Below the pieces are notes generated by a model. It was not told the origin of the DNA, ran no database searches, and worked only from the letters and a program-made list of their open reading frames with translations. The position numbers and the translations under genes were made by a program. A DNA stretch of 64,000 nucleotides from Holothuria scabra (Eukaryota; Echinodermata; Holothuroidea; Aspidochirotida; Holothuriidae). The DNA is taken from assembly GCA_037179385.1 (NCBI GenBank), contig CM074179.1, forward strand, positions 8,928,001 to 8,992,000, written 5' to 3'. Positions 40,944 to 54,569 of the stretch are shown here, piece by piece. Positions within the stretch are counted from its first letter, which is position 1. The number at the start of each line of letters is the position of its first letter.

Positions 40944-42734
40944 TTTTCTGGTTTACGATAGTGCAGATTAAAGACGATGTTTCGTTGTTATTCGTTGAGC
41001 GCAGAATGAGAAAATTCGACAACAGACACCTGCTTAAATGAGCTTTTCGGTTGGAGTTTTTCCATTCCCGCCACGGGTTTCTTCGTACCAGCAACTAAAT
41101 GCAATGCAATGCAATGCACGTAACGTAACAACACCAAGTATACACATCGTAGCCTTAAGCAAGTTGGGTTTTACAACCATAGGCATTTAGGCGCACGTAG
41201 AACATAAAGGGAGAACTCTGTTAGTATTGTGGGGGTGCGTTAACGACCCCAGAGAGGGAGGTAGGGTGTGAGAGGGTGATTCTTGTCCAGGAGCGATTTG
41301 GGTTCACGAGTGTAAAAATATGCGATTTGGTGAGTACTTTGTATGGTGTTCTTTATGCCCGAGGAATTTTATTGAAACGGAGTAACCCTTTAACATGTGG
41401 TACCGGTATGATATGAATATTCAAATCATTCATTGAACGGCGGTCCACTTCATGCCTACGGATGTCAGATTTTGTGGTTCTTAAGCTAGAAAGAATGCAT
41501 TTCTTACTCGTGATATGTACCGTTCAAACTTAGGACCTTTAGGAATGTATTATATTATACGGTTATAAGCTAGAAAGAATGCATTTCGTATCGAACGAAT
41601 TGAGTGGGTGGTCAGATTGACATTCATTTAAGGTTAAATAGCTATAGTGTTGTACTCCATTTTGATTTTGTAATCTAATACTTTTTTATTGAGACTCCTG
41701 TTGAGTAGTTATAAGTAAATGGCTTAGTATCAGTGGATAACAACTTTTGCTACATTGCTAAATGTATACTTCGTAATAATTAAGTTCCAATCATGGCATT
41801 CTTATCACTGTTTGTAGTCTACTGTTCTATAGGATGATCTCAGAGAATCTTTTTGTTTGTCCAGACAAATTAAGTTTATTCATGGGTGTACCTTAACTGG
41901 TCTGTGTGACGTGTCTTCATCTGACTTGTTCGAGTCGTGTTACAATATTACTATCAGTGACGTACTAACGATGGGGGATGGGGGTGGGGGGGGATTTGAT
42001 CCATTCCCGCTCATATGACCAGCCTGGAAAACGAAACATAAAGTGTAAGTTCAAAAACACAAAAATTGTAAAATTTCCTTCATTGTGGGCACGGGGTGAT
42101 GAGTCTGTCGTCAAATCTTACTGCAACTTTTAAGTTCATTTTGAACTGAAGGAAATACTACCGTTTGCACTTTGCAGTGTCTTCATGCGCTATCACCGAA
42201 AACAATCCAGGAATATCTCTCACCGTTACGTCAGAAAAATTATACTACATGTGACATCACAGACTGGCGAGGTAGAAAATCCTGTATTTTGCAGGCTGGT
42301 GCTACACCTAGGTTTTCAGAGCCTTATAAACAGCATACACGTCTCTTGAGGTTGCTCCGTCATATGACCCCTATATGAATTCATATTCTTTAGTTCCTAC
42401 ACATACGCAAAATTCTATTCCTCCAAGTTTAATTACAAAAGGGACAAAGGTCCTCTCCTTAGACTTCTTCACAGGCCGGCGATCACTGATACCCTTTTTA
42501 TTTTGATACCTAAGAATACGCAAACTTTAAAAATATATTGTCCTTCAAAAGTTAGCATACCGTGGTACCAGGTTGCATGTAAGGACAACAATCATTTAAA
42601 GAAAAATCAGTTTTGTTCCCATTATCGACCATACATCTGAATTTTGCCCCATTGAGAGGAAACCTTCGAATGTCACTGACTGTGTATTATGTATTTTGTT
42701 AACTTTTTCTTAGCCTGGGTGAATGATCATATAC

Positions 42735-42922
42735 ACTGTTAAAAATGCCACAGACATGTTGTATATTTGCAGAACAAAAAATAAAGAAATACAAAGCGCA
42801 TAAGGAAAAAGTGCTGTCAATTTTTTCTGTCAATTTTTTGTAAAAATTGGCAGCACTTTTTCCGTTTTCTTTATGTATTTCTTTAGTTTTGTTCTATAAA
42901 TCTACAGAAATTTTCAACAGGG
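42735..42922. mobile_element. Hairpin MITE
   Basis: Inverted arms of about 65 bases (AAGAAATACAAAGCG and GGAAAAAGTGCTGTCAA against GGCAGCACTTTTTCC and TGTATTTCTTTAGTTTTGTT) inside looser ends CACTGTTAAAAAT and ATTTTCAACAGGG. No coding capacity. Confidence 0.65.
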
Positions 42923-44230
42923 TAGCAATTAAATACCAGACATTCACATTGTTGCAGGGAAGGGTATACCCAAACTAAATGAATAGACAAAATCCGATTC
43001 ATTTCAGGCTACTCGGCCTGTTCGTCTCCTTTCAGTGGTCTATTCACCTCACATGAAGGGTCTCTCTCGGGAAGTAACCCACAAAAAGCTCCCTTGAACG
43101 GCAAAGTGTAGCTCAAAGTAGGTCTATACCTCAAGTCTACATTTAAAAAATATAAAGTACAGGAAAAATAAATCCAAACGATTTAACTACCATCTTCGTG
43201 GGACATTCTGAGCTGAGATAAAAAAGAAACTCAGTCAACAGGTCAAGCATGACCTTAAAAGCTGTTTCTTCTCCTTGTGCGTATATAGCAGTACACCACC
43301 ATTAGCAGAACGGCCTTGCCGGGAAAAGTAGTTCCAAAGTACACCGTCAATTTTAGGTCCTTTTAAGTGTGAATTGCTCAAGTTAAGCTAATCAGATGTG
43401 GTTGTTTTGTTTTGGATATGAAAGAGGACGTGTTAATGTGTGAGTGTTGCCAAATTGGGAAGAATTGAAGGTGATTTAGACTGTTTAAAAATTTGGTTTT
43501 AAAAAGACGTTATTTCCGTCACCTTGCGGATTAATAGGGTAGGGTGTACAGACCCAAAACTTCATCCCCTTGTATCTCAAAATCTATACGGTCATGCTAT
43601 GGTGAATTTGTGATGCCATGATTGGCCAACTCACTGGCTTTCATGTGAGGGGTAGCTTTAGTGGGGTGTGAACTTTGTCTGGGCCGCGGGGGGCATTTAA
43701 TGAAGGCAAAATAGTGTGTAAGTCAATGGAGAAATTAATGGTGGTGTGCTCCCATATGAGTGTCTGCTCAGAGTAGCACAACACCATGTTATTGTCGGTG
43801 TTTTCGGGAAGACAGAAGGGGGGCCTTACAGCTGAATAGAAATCTGGTCTGGATTCGAAAGGCTTTCTTTCCCTAAGTAAGTCTTCTTAAGCATTAGGAG
43901 CGGTTATCATGAATCCATTAAAATTGAAATTTTTTTGCTTTTCTATGAAGGTCACTGCACCGTGCACCAATTTACGATCAGGCGCGGATCCAGGCATTCT
44001 AGGAAGGGAGGAAAGGCTGACCATAGAGAAAACAGGGATGTGAAGTTGTTGCAAAACAAGCATCACATTGCACCTCAGTAATCTTGTATAAATATGATAT
44101 TCTGGTTTATAGCCTTCGTTTTTTATTGAGCCGCTCAGCGCTTCACTTGGAGAAAAAACAAAAGAGAAAAAAATACAAAATAAAAATGATTTTTGGTGAC
44201 TTTAATTCGTCTTGATATGTTTCACAATAT

Positions 44231-44343
44231 TAATTTTATAAGCGTCACTTTTACTAGCACCATCGGAGTTGCAGCATCAACCCATCTCCTCAGTGTCAAT
44301 TGAAGGCCACATAACACGGCTCATGAATTATTCTCGTTATTTG
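44231..44343 (+). repeat. 112-bp direct repeat, left copy
   Basis: Begins TAATTTTATAAGCGTCAC and ends ATTCTCGTTATTTG. A near-identical copy is at 45120-45231. Together they bracket the RT fragment, like a pseudo-LTR or a long target duplication. Confidence 0.75.
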
Positions 44344-44349
44344 ACATTA

Positions 44350-44856
44350 AAGTCTTTACCAAGCCAACTGAAACCTACCAATATCTAGATCGTAATTCCG
44401 CACACCCCTTAGCTACCGTCAAAGGCTTTATCAAAGGCGAAGTACTCAGATACGCCCGCCTGTGCAACAATGAAAGTGACTCCCAGGAGAAATGTAACTC
44501 CTTACTCAAATGAGGAAATTAAGAGCGCCACCAGCAGAGTGGCTTATGCTGACCGAAAAACCCTCCTAACTGAGAAACCAAAAGTAAAAGTGCCTCCGCT
44601 AATTTTTAAACTTGTTTACACCCCGCATGTTAAAACTGCCAACATTAAACGTGCCTTAACAAAAAATTGGCACCTTATCAGCCAAAACCCGCGATTATCC
44701 AAACTATTCCCCCAACAACCGATTATTGCCTACAAAAGGCCAAAAAATCTCAAAGATTTCCTTGTTAAATCAAGGTTTACGAGTTCTGGGGAAAATGAAC
44801 AAGATTCAGACGAAACTTTACTTGATTGCCTATTAGAAGCAATTACAAATATTTAA
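44350..44856 (+). pseudogene. C-terminal fragment of a PLE-like reverse transcriptase
   Basis: 44350-44515 reads VFTKPTETYQYLDRNSAHPL, then IKGEVLRYARLCNN, the region after the catalytic box (compare FKPTDSHSYLLYLSNHP in the PLE at 28.8 kb). A frame change leads into 44470-44856: SNEEIKSATSRVAY, VPPLIFKLVYTPH, HLISQNPRLSKLFPQQPI and IAYKRPKNLKDFLVKSRF, as found before the endonuclease part of such elements. The catalytic domain and nuclease are absent. Relationship to the PLE class is likely but not certain. Confidence 0.6.
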
Positions 44857-45119
44857 CTCACGCCGCGAACGACGGCTTACTACAGAAGAAGCTGCGCCAT
44901 TATTATTATTGTTATAACGAGCAGGACAGCAGAAACCGGTCTAGTTTGGTCATAAGAACCAAGAAATTTAATATTTACTCCCGGCCATTATCAAAGGCTA
45001 CTACAGCTTTCGCATGAAATCACGAACGATGATTTCTGGCTTTTCCTCCAAAAATGTGCTAAGTTCACCGACCGAGTGTAACGTCAGATAGTGGCACCGC
45101 CTACCCTTATCAATCAAAT

Positions 45120-45231
45120 AATTTTATAAGCGTCACTTTTACAAGCACCATCGGAGTTCTAGCATCAACCCATCTCTTCAGTCTCAATTGAAGGCAACAT
45201 AACACGGCGCATGAATTATTCTCGTTATTTG
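45120..45231 (+). repeat. 112-bp direct repeat, right copy
   Basis: Same as 44231-44343 with a handful of substitutions; closes the RT-fragment element. Confidence 0.75.
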
Positions 45232-47604
45232 TAGGTTTTAGGAAAGATACAGGTACCATCAGACGTGTCAACGCACTCGGAGGTAAGAATGTATTATCTG
45301 AAGTGAAACGATAAATCTTGAAAACATGCCATCATCTTTAGAAAATTATCAATGGACTGGTAATCTCAGCAATAATTTTGAAAGTGCAAAACGCACAGCC
45401 AATGAATTCATGGAAAACTTTATTCTTCGGCAAGATCAGTCAAAACTCTAATACAACACTACAGACGGAGGTTTGAACAGTTATATACAAGAGTTTGCAT
45501 TCACAATTTTTTTACAAGTATAAGGTTGCGCAGCCTGTGATCAGTGGCGGAGGTAGGGGTTTCGGTCAGAGGGGGCAAAAATGGTCTGCAGGGGCGCTTC
45601 GAAGGAGTAAATACCCTGATCCTCCGCACGATCGAAGCCACGGCTTTTCAGATTTTCCATTATTTTGATTTTCACCTGGTAGAAGACTACTTTGACATTT
45701 CTCCTCAGCAAATTTTTCTATTAAAACATGTTAAAATTTCTATCCATGGGCTTCCGCTGAAGAAAATTCGGGGGAGGGGGACTAAATTCTTGTAGGGGGA
45801 AAGCTCCGCGCCACCATGAGTTGGCGCGGAGCGCAAGAAAATTTTAGCCCAAAATGCAGCTCAGATCGATGGAAATGACATTTCTTAAGCCTATTTACCG
45901 CATATAAATAGGGAAAACACTGAGTGAACTGTTAAGAAATATTGATGTTAATTTTTCTTCGTCTTTTTCTTTATGTTGTCTTCGTTTTTTCAGGTTTTTT
46001 ATTTATTTTCCAGGGGAGGGAAAGTCCCCCCCCCCCTTGCCCCTACATGCGGAAGCGCATGTTTCTATCCTTCTCTTCCACATTCTAGTATGAAGGCAGT
46101 CATTACATTTTGTGTGTTATTGTCAGGTCTCGATTTAAGATTTTAATTTAATAATGGGCCACTCTTTGAAAGTAAAGATTAAACCTGCTAGAGCAAAATA
46201 GCAAGCAATCCTACTGAGGGAAAATGTTATGGAAATTAATCACCGTTAGGTGTACATTTTTGGCACCTGGAAATCAAGATAAGTACACGAAGAAAAATTA
46301 AATGAGATAATTTACATCATGCGACCACTCTGAAATAGCCATTTGTTAAGTACATCAAAAGAAATAGCCAAGACAATAGGTCTGCTTGGCTTTCTAGATA
46401 CCAAATTCATAATAAATAAAAGTCTCCTAAACTTAAGCTTTTTTGATGCAACGTTCTGGCATTTTAGACCTCGGAAGTACAGAAATAAGCATTTTCATAG
46501 AATTATTGTGCATTGTCATAAATAGCCATTTATTATGATAATGGTCACTTGAAGGAAAGCAAAATGAAAATTACTCATTACAACTCTGAAATCATTAACA
46601 CTATTATAACAGTTCTATTTTATTTTAACCTGAATGTTCTCTTCAAATGATCTTGGAAAACGTCTTTTTATTGTCTATGTTGACATTTATCCCCGACAAC
46701 AAGAGGGCTATTTGCGCTACAATTATTGCTGCGCTTTTTGCAACATCTTTTACCGGCCGGGAGGGTTGATTTAATGTCAGTCTGTGTATTTTGCAAGCTT
46801 ATAATCACGCTTGGTTTGGAAGCAATGAACTTAGCACAGCGATAACATTCATTAGTGCGTATAAAGCATGAAGATACGATTGCGGCAAAACCTAACCCTA
46901 TGTTACAGAAGATTACCCTTTTCATCCGAATGAAGTGCAGTTAGTACATTTATCTGTGGCTGTTTGAGCATTTTGTTATCTGGACCTTAAAACAACGCTA
47001 TTAAATTTTTTCTTTTGCCAAAAATGGTGCAAGAGTAAAGTATGTTGAAAACCCAAAAAGGGCGCCGACAGACAATTTTGGTCCGTCGGGGGCGGGGGGC
47101 GACCGCCCCCTTGACCATATGGCAGCTCCGCCACTGCCTGTGATATATTTGTGCCTTGATTGAACCAAAAAAAAACCCTTAACTGATCAGAGTGTAACCT
47201 CGTTATTGGTAACAAAGTATTGAAACCTGCCTAGTTGTGCATCTGTGTGGAATTCGTTTATCCGACATTTGTTCATGTGATAAAAACTAACAAACCAGAC
47301 AGTTTCAGAAATTTTCAGTCAACGGTAATTACCACAAAATTAACGTTTCTTGTAGCTTGGAAGACCTCTTACATGTTTTTTATCCTGGTAAACAATTCTT
47401 CATCTGCGAAAACGAGATGTTCGAACAAAAGGTAATTTTATTTCTGTCAAACTCTGTTCGCCCCTCCACAACAAAAGGTAATTAATTCTGTCAAACTCTG
47501 TTCGCCCCTTCATGCTCAAGTTCGGTTTCAAATACGGTTGAAATCTGTTTCAAATCTTCTCTTTTAATCGCTCCTCGAGACACACCGAAAATACCTTTGG
47601 TATA

Positions 47605-48769
47605 TCCCATACAAAAATCTTCTATAGAATTCTATACAAAAAAATTCCATAGAAAGTGTATAAGAATTTCTAGAGAAATTCCTATAGTCCTAAAAGAAGT
47701 TTGGTTTGGTTTTGTTGTTCTTTAGAGCAGCCCTTTAGAAACCCCATAGAAACCGCGTAGAGCTTCTTTAAAAAAATTGGGCCACTTTTTATTTTTTTTT
47801 AAAGGTCTAATCCCCTCTTAGGGAGCAGTTCCAATTCTCCTAACCTTCTTACTTTTTTCTTTCACAGAAGGTACAACTTTATTGATAACAAACAAATATA
47901 CAGACAACAAAACAAATATACAGACAGAAGATAAAGAAGAAAATAAATAAAAATGGGCCACTTTTCTAAAGAAAGGTTTCTACTAACGATTTGGCACATT
48001 AAGCACAATGGTCATGAAATTTTGCAACGAAGATGATTTTACTTCTTCCAGTATCCCTTTATGTCTCGGTAAAGACAACCAGGGGCCGACAGCGGAAAGC
48101 CGCTTAATTGTTGAAGACATTGTTTGATAACGTAATATGTGAGCAAATGGTATGTGTACCACGTCTGTGTTTCGTTGGTTATAGTGAAATTTGTTATTTC
48201 ATATTTTTTAAAGAAAAACGCTTTATGCATCTTAATATTCTCTATCTATATTAATGAACTACTTATCTTTTCTGCAAAAACTGTTTTTTGCCAGTATCTG
48301 AAAAGTTTAAACCTACTATAAGCATAAATTTACAATTTTTGTGTCAACCAATACCACCAGTAATTCAGTAAATAAAGATGGAATTTCAGGAATTCTTGCT
48401 CACTTTAAATATTATTTTGGGCGCGGACCTTTTTATCATTGTAAAAATTATGCTAATTAATATGCAAATTAGGTGTTCCATAGAAAATGTATAAAAACTC
48501 TTAACAACCTTTATGCAAGTTCTATAGAAACGTTTCTAAATTTTTCTTAAAAAAAAGTTTGTAAATAATTTCTATAGAGAGTATCCTGTAGAATTAGTCT
48601 ATAGAGATTGTTCTCGATAGAAACGACCTTTCTATAGAATTCTAAAGGGGCTTCAAATTTCTTTTATAGAGAACAGTAAACATTTCTACAGAAAATCGTT
48701 GATTCCACAGAGTTCTTTAGAGCTCTAAAGGCAGTTCTGTAGAATTCTATAGGAAAATTTTGTATGGGA
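47605..48769. mobile_element. 1.2-kb TIR element with CTATAGAA subrepeats (F3)
   Basis: The ends TCCCATACAAAAATCTTC and TATAGAATTCTA are matched inversely by TAGAATTCTATAGG and AAAATTTTGTATGGGA. Within 150-300 bases of both ends, CTATAGAA or TTCTATAG motifs recur many times (AATTTCTAGAGAAATTCC and AACGTTTCTAAA among the variants). The centre (about 47760-48470) is AT-rich with no recognisable transposase, so it looks non-autonomous. Confidence 0.7.
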
Positions 48770-50325
48770 TTTTACAATCCCAGCCATGCTGTCATGGACT
48801 ATATCGAGTGTTTTCATCGAGGCCATGCTTCACCCTTAAAATGTCATCTTGCAAGTCATTGCTAAAATATCTACTCCTTTCCGCTTGGGTCACAAAGGCT
48901 GAATACAAAGATTCGTGCAGTGAAGCCTTCCTACTTCGTACATATTTATGTTTTATTCACTTATGTAAAATATTAATTAACCTCTGCTTTTTCAAAAATT
49001 GATTCTCCACCTTGTTGTCACTAGCTCTTTAATATTTTGGTAAGCTAAATTAGTTGTTTTAACTTTGAGAAATAATGAAAAAAAAAAAGACAAATACTGA
49101 AAAATAAATTGCTGCCTGTGCTTCTTTGAGTTCAGTCAATTAAGGGTTTTGATAATGAACTCATTACAGGAAGAAATTAAGTCAATTGAACCTAAAACGT
49201 CGATACAACATCTGTTTCATATATTTAGGAGGGAGAAACATTTTCAAGAACGACCGTCTCGTAACCAGCCTGCTCTGATATACTGAGGGGTGGGGTGGGT
49301 GGGTGGGGGTCACTTGCACGGCACACAAACCAGTAAAGAAGGGTTGTTTTAGTCAGTAGAGACTTCATAAAATAAGCAGTTCGCGGGAATCACGTAGGAT
49401 GATATACCATAACTGTCACAGATAGTCTAACTATGCTAGTGCTAACAGCGTTACCATAAGGGAGAAACTTTAAGACAGTGTAGTGTTACATAGTGTTTTA
49501 TTTACTTCAAATAATGCTGCTTAAATTTTCTATAAATTCCTGGCTAAGCAAATGTAAAAAAGTGATTATACTAACACAAATTCTGGTTGAAGTAATTACG
49601 ATTTGAGTAAGTTTAACCAGGAACCTTAACCTGGATTGTGTTGGGGTAAATAAAATCCCGATCCTGTTTAATGTAACCCCAGTGTTTTATGAGTATACAT
49701 TTCTGAGAACAACACAGGAAGAGTGCAAGGAATTTACCTGACATACATTACGACCCAGCTGGCAGACCCATCAAGGGGTGGTGAAATGATATACCCTAAC
49801 AACCCTGACCCTGCTCGGGGTTCAGCAACCTACAAGGCCAGATGAAAGCAACTGTTTTCTGGAGAAATTCCAAAATAGTTGAGCTGCGCAAAGCGCGTAG
49901 GAAAAATGAGGATTGATGCAACGAATTGAAAAACTTTGGATCGTGTAAAGGAAACGGAAGAACATTCCCTTGTCCATCTTAGTGATGCCAATTTTCCCAA
50001 TTATATTTTTTGAGCCCCTTCCAAAATGTTCGGGGCCTTTCCATGTGAAGATGTAAACCTTTCAACATTGTTCACAAACTTATCCCGAGGGATGTGATCA
50101 GAAGAATCTCTTTGTGTGATTTCTAGTGTGACCAACCCTGTACTTTTTGGCTTTGATGAATATTAAAAATTCATTCAGTACTTAAAAAGTTTTCTTTCAG
50201 GCTCAAAACCAAGAATAACATTCGGGTTTGCCTGTCTTTCTTTAACAGTAAATCCAAGACACCAGATTGTGGAATTTTACCTTTTCACTTACTCTTTCCC
50301 TCAAGCGAACGCAACATTGAGAAAC

Positions 50326-50627
50326 TTAAAGAATCAATCCTCTCATCCCAAACTACAATTCTTATAGGGGACAAAAATTTTTAATTGGCTCAGCTCTTTG
50401 AATGGCAGCTAATTTAAACAATGCAGAGTATCGAAGCTTATATGACACAGCACGAACTGTACTTAGAGTGTTTTGATTATACACATCGAGGTTTTTTCAT
50501 ACTCACCCTGAAGCAATAAACTGAGATTGTGTCTCAATGTGGATGAATTTCACTCAGTTGTGGGCGGGGCTTTAGAAAGAAGGCAAGGAAAATCGGTACT
50601 GTTTTGGGTGAGATGATTAGGCCTTTA
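50326..50627. mobile_element. M1 MITE, second full copy
   Basis: Left end TTAAAGAATCAATCC then CTCATCCCAAAC; right end GTTTTGGGTGAGATG then AGGCCTTTA. The interior (TTGGCTCAGCTCTTTGA, CTGAAGCAATAAACTGAGAT) matches 2083-2375. Confidence 0.75.
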
Positions 50628-53600
50628 TCGTTTTTATATAACGTGATGTTTGTCTGAATAAACTTTCTTCCAAACAGGGAGAAGGAAAATTGTTATCAAT
50701 TCAATATCGTTCAATATATCTACACGGAACTCCAATTGGCTAATTGTGAAACTCCTACTTTTATGCAAGAAAATGTTCGGAACTGGTTTTAAACATTGGA
50801 AACGACATGTAACTGGAGATAAGGCGTGCAAAGAAAGAAAAAAATTCAATTTTATAAAAAAGATATATGCTAGGTAAAAGACAACTTAACACAAAAGTAG
50901 CAGGATACATCTGCCGGTATACAAATTGCAATAAAAGTGTAAATCTACTACAGATACTTTTTAACCCCAAAGTATTGGGTAATGGGAACATTTCATAAGG
51001 TGTCCTCCTCTAAGATATTGAGGACAAGCCCCGTTCCCCAGTGGTAGCCACCCTTCTTCCCAACAAAGACTAAAAACTTAGCAGTGTAATTCTTCTAGTA
51101 ATTTCACTTCATTGATAGAGTTGTTCTGCAACTGATCCGCAATCCTGGACAAAAATACTTTAGACAAACCCCCTCTCCCCCGTTCGATGTTGAAATTCCT
51201 AAAATTTGGGAGTATATTTTGTGGAGAAAAAAATTGATTTAGGGGGAGGGGATTTTGGATGACCAACAAATTTGTATATACGCGTCACTGTATTTGGACA
51301 AAGGTGTTTCATTATTTTTTGTCTCAGATTTTAGGTTGTAACCAATTTCTGTATGACATGAAAACAAACCTTTAAGGAAAGCATTACATGACTTAAAAGT
51401 GCACAATGGCGAACCCATGAGTCGGTCACGTATATCCGTCATTTTTTCCTTAACTAGCTTCAGGTCGAAAGTGCCAGCAAATAAACAACTGCTTTATTGC
51501 CAGACGCAACTGTCTTACCAAAGACTTTATAATTAAACGTCAGTGCAGGTTTGTGTAGTTTACTTTCTCTGTGTTTCGGACTGGACGAAGTGAGTAACAA
51601 ACCGTTCCATTAACGATTCAAAGTATTATGTTAGGAAGGTCTTTTGATTGAACCTAGCTGTGTCATCAAATCAGGGAGCACAAAAAACATCTTGCTGATA
51701 ATAAAGGCATGTAACATAAGTCATTTTACTGTTGATTAAAATGTGTGTCTAACAGTTCTCACAGACATTGTTTTCTTTCTTTATTAACTGCTATCCTGTC
51801 ATCTTGTCAACTTTGGACGGGGTGCAGTATATCTAGATCAGAGTTTTGGTAAAAAATTCCTCACATAGGAAATACAGTTATAAGATGTGAGCTAACTTCA
51901 AGTAAGAAATTGGTTTCCCTACTCCATTGCCATATAACGGCGATCACGGGTCGGGATGTGACAGGGACATGTCCCCCCAATTATTTTTGTGTGGGGACAT
52001 CATATCAAGTACCCCAAATATTTGGAGCATGAAGACAACATTTTTTTTCGTTATAATAGTCCATATATTTGGAAATTGTTGTGACGAGAAGGTTTTTGAT
52101 TTCTGGAGCATTTTGGGTTAACTTACAAGATTGCCGCTATCTGAGAGAGATTTTCTCCACAGTAACATTTGGTTTGAACTGTTGAGATTCAGACATGTTG
52201 CTTGAACAAAAGTATAGTTATCACAAACATTCTAATGAGTAGTCTGCACAGACGTTATTCCATTGAAACACAATATTGAATCGATAAAAGTTTTCTTTCT
52301 GCTGACGTTTGGAAAATTCACTATTCTGACACAACATCACATTGTGCATAAAATATTAGTGTCTCAAAAGTAAGTTCAGGGTAGTGAAGGGGATTTTCTC
52401 CCCAATTCCAGCGCTTTGGTTTTTCATTCAAGTATATTTTTAAACAACTCATCGTTCGTTATCATCAAAGTCAAAAGGCCCAGGGTAGCTAACATAACTG
52501 TGGGTGGCGAGCTAATTCACCGATTACGTATTTTCCTATCCATTTTTTAAAATCTTGACATGAACCACATATTTCAGGTAGTTTTGAATCAGAGCTTCAA
52601 TTTTACGAAGAGCTTCGCGTGTCCAAATTGTTTCTTTCCGGGTTTTTTTTTACAAGACTTCTCGAAGAGTTTCGGATCGCAGGATCCTTGGACCCTTAAA
52701 AGAATAGCTGCGCCTCTTTAAGTGCATCCTACCTTGGCCCCTTGCTGATGCTGTCAGTTGGATTTTACTATATGGTAAAAGAATATCTTGCAAAATGTCG
52801 ATATTATTCGGAGGTACATATGACTCATAGTCGAGTTTTACCAACAATATGCTTAATAAGCATTAACTTTTAGCAGTAAAATTCTTCAGTCAATGGTAGG
52901 AAAACGTTTCCGTGCATCACCACCGTGGGTTTCATGAAGTAGCCTCTTCAGTACTTGACTAACATGCCTAACGTGATGGCTGGGATACTTGGTTTTTAAA
53001 CTACAACCATAAATTTTCTCCTCCTCATGAAAAATGGTTGAAAATTAATATACTTTAACAATATCCGTCTATAATGAAGGTAATCTCTGAAATTCCGTGT
53101 CCTGCTGGGAACTCCGTGTTGTATTGCGAAAGGGGATGAACATTTTCACAAGAACAGAAAATTTTTTTCGGACGCTTCGCGCGCATGGGCAAACCCTACA
53201 CATCGACATTGCTAGGCTTTGACAGGCTTGAAATAATATGTAATTTGTAAGGACATAGTGTCGCTGTACGTAGTATACACATTTAACCGAGTACTACACA
53301 CTTCGCCGGTGATCCTTCCTTATATTAGAGTTCTTAGTTACCTGTCGTTCGTAGAAACTTCACCCCGCAAATCTCTGAAACAAATTGCCATCCTCTCCCA
53401 TTGTTCATGCAAATCATTACGCACAACGAGAAAAATTCAATTTTTTATCATCATCTGAAGTATGACTTGGTTTTCTTCCTGAAAAATTGAAACAAACGTC
53501 ATCAGATGTGATATTTTGACTTCTACGTTCACTAACGTATGAAAGGTTTCGTTTAATGGTATTATTATGCAGTGGCAGATGACCATTGTAAATGCGGAGT

Positions 53601-53931
53601 AAGCTAGACATTTATTATGAAAATCATTAAAAAGTGGAAACTGCTTATCCTCACCATAAAACCATCACCACTATTGTAAAATGATTCGCATGAGAAACAT
53701 TATAGGGGAAGCTATTGGTTTAGTCAAGGGTGTGGGTGGAGGGTCGCGGTTGAACCCCCCCCCAAACAAAAACCTAATAAAAAAAACACAAATGTCTTGC
53801 GAAAAATATAATATGTATAACAATGAGTTTATGTCAAGACCATATCGGGACCATGCATATCTGCACCAAAATAAATTAGTTATTAGTGCACTACCTTTGT
53901 GTAATGCGTATCAGAAGTCTTGCTTAGCACC

Positions 53932-54105
53932 TTTTTCTAAAGTCCTTCCGACCCTCTGGCAAAGGGCCGTTCGGCGAAACCAAACTTTAAGTGCTTCCCG
54001 AAGAAGCTTTTACGTCTACTGAGGGACAACACTTGACCAACCTTACGGCCTTCAGAACATTTACATTATTGGATTGTCATGCATGAATCCATTCTAGACT
54101 TTCTT
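53932..54105 (-). mobile_element. U2-headed SINE, body copy
   Basis: The minus strand keeps TGGCTAAGA of the U2-like head, then TCTAGAATGGATTCATGCAT, and the body ending TTTCGCCGAACGGCCCTTTG, CCAGAGGGTCGGAAGGACTT. The central part of the head is lost. Confidence 0.55.
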
Positions 54106-54569
54106 AGCCATTACAATGTAAGGACTATCTCAGCATCTCTAACAAAGTCTAATGTTCATTGTACTAAATTGACTACGCAATTTTGTTAAATAACTTAATG
54201 GTAAAAAGCAGTACTGCTTTGAAATTCCTACTTTAAAATGTTAACACTGCATTTTGGGTTAAAATTACGTATGGGACAATATTCCAACAATTTTTTTTTG
54301 TAAATTTGCACATTGTTTTCTTTATCAAAAAAAGAAAAGAAAAGAATATCCGGGCTCTAAATTCCCGACGACGCCCACATTGGAAAAAACATTGCATAAA
54401 TTAGTAGAATATGGCTGAATATGAGAAAATTCGTTTGAATGTTATGATTTTGGTTTGCTGATACTTATTTAGCTTCCAATGAAGGCCTTTGTGTAGGACA
54501 GGTGCAAATTAAACCAAAAACTATTAATTCGACGTGAAAAACTATAATTTTGTGTGTAGTATTCTGTTT

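Larger units (their letters stand above)
40944..47604. other. Upstream of thioredoxin copy C; transposon remains, no gene
   Basis: 40944-41395 is the duplicated 5' flank. After that: a 21-base direct repeat (AAGCTAGAAAGAATGCATTTC near 41485 and 41568), the hairpin MITE at 42735-42922, the RT fragment at 44231-45231, G/C-run repeats near 43680, 45543 and 46025, and a tandem 42-bp duplication at 47427-47512 (TCTGTCAAACTCTGTTCGCC). An open frame at 46668-46925 with a hydrophobic start and several Cys has no support beyond its length. Confidence 0.45.
48770..54569. other. No gene seen; M1 MITE and U2-SINE inside
   Basis: Apart from the M1 MITE (50326-50627) and the SINE at 53932-54105, I see AT-rich unique sequence, a G-rich GGGTGGG tract near 49290 and a C-run at 53755. 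Short open frames carry no domain or splice support. Confidence 0.45.

Noticed and set aside
46668..46925. Small secreted Cys-rich peptide
   Set aside because: Hydrophobic start and several Cys are suggestive, but there is no second copy, no conserved Cys pattern I know and no splice support.
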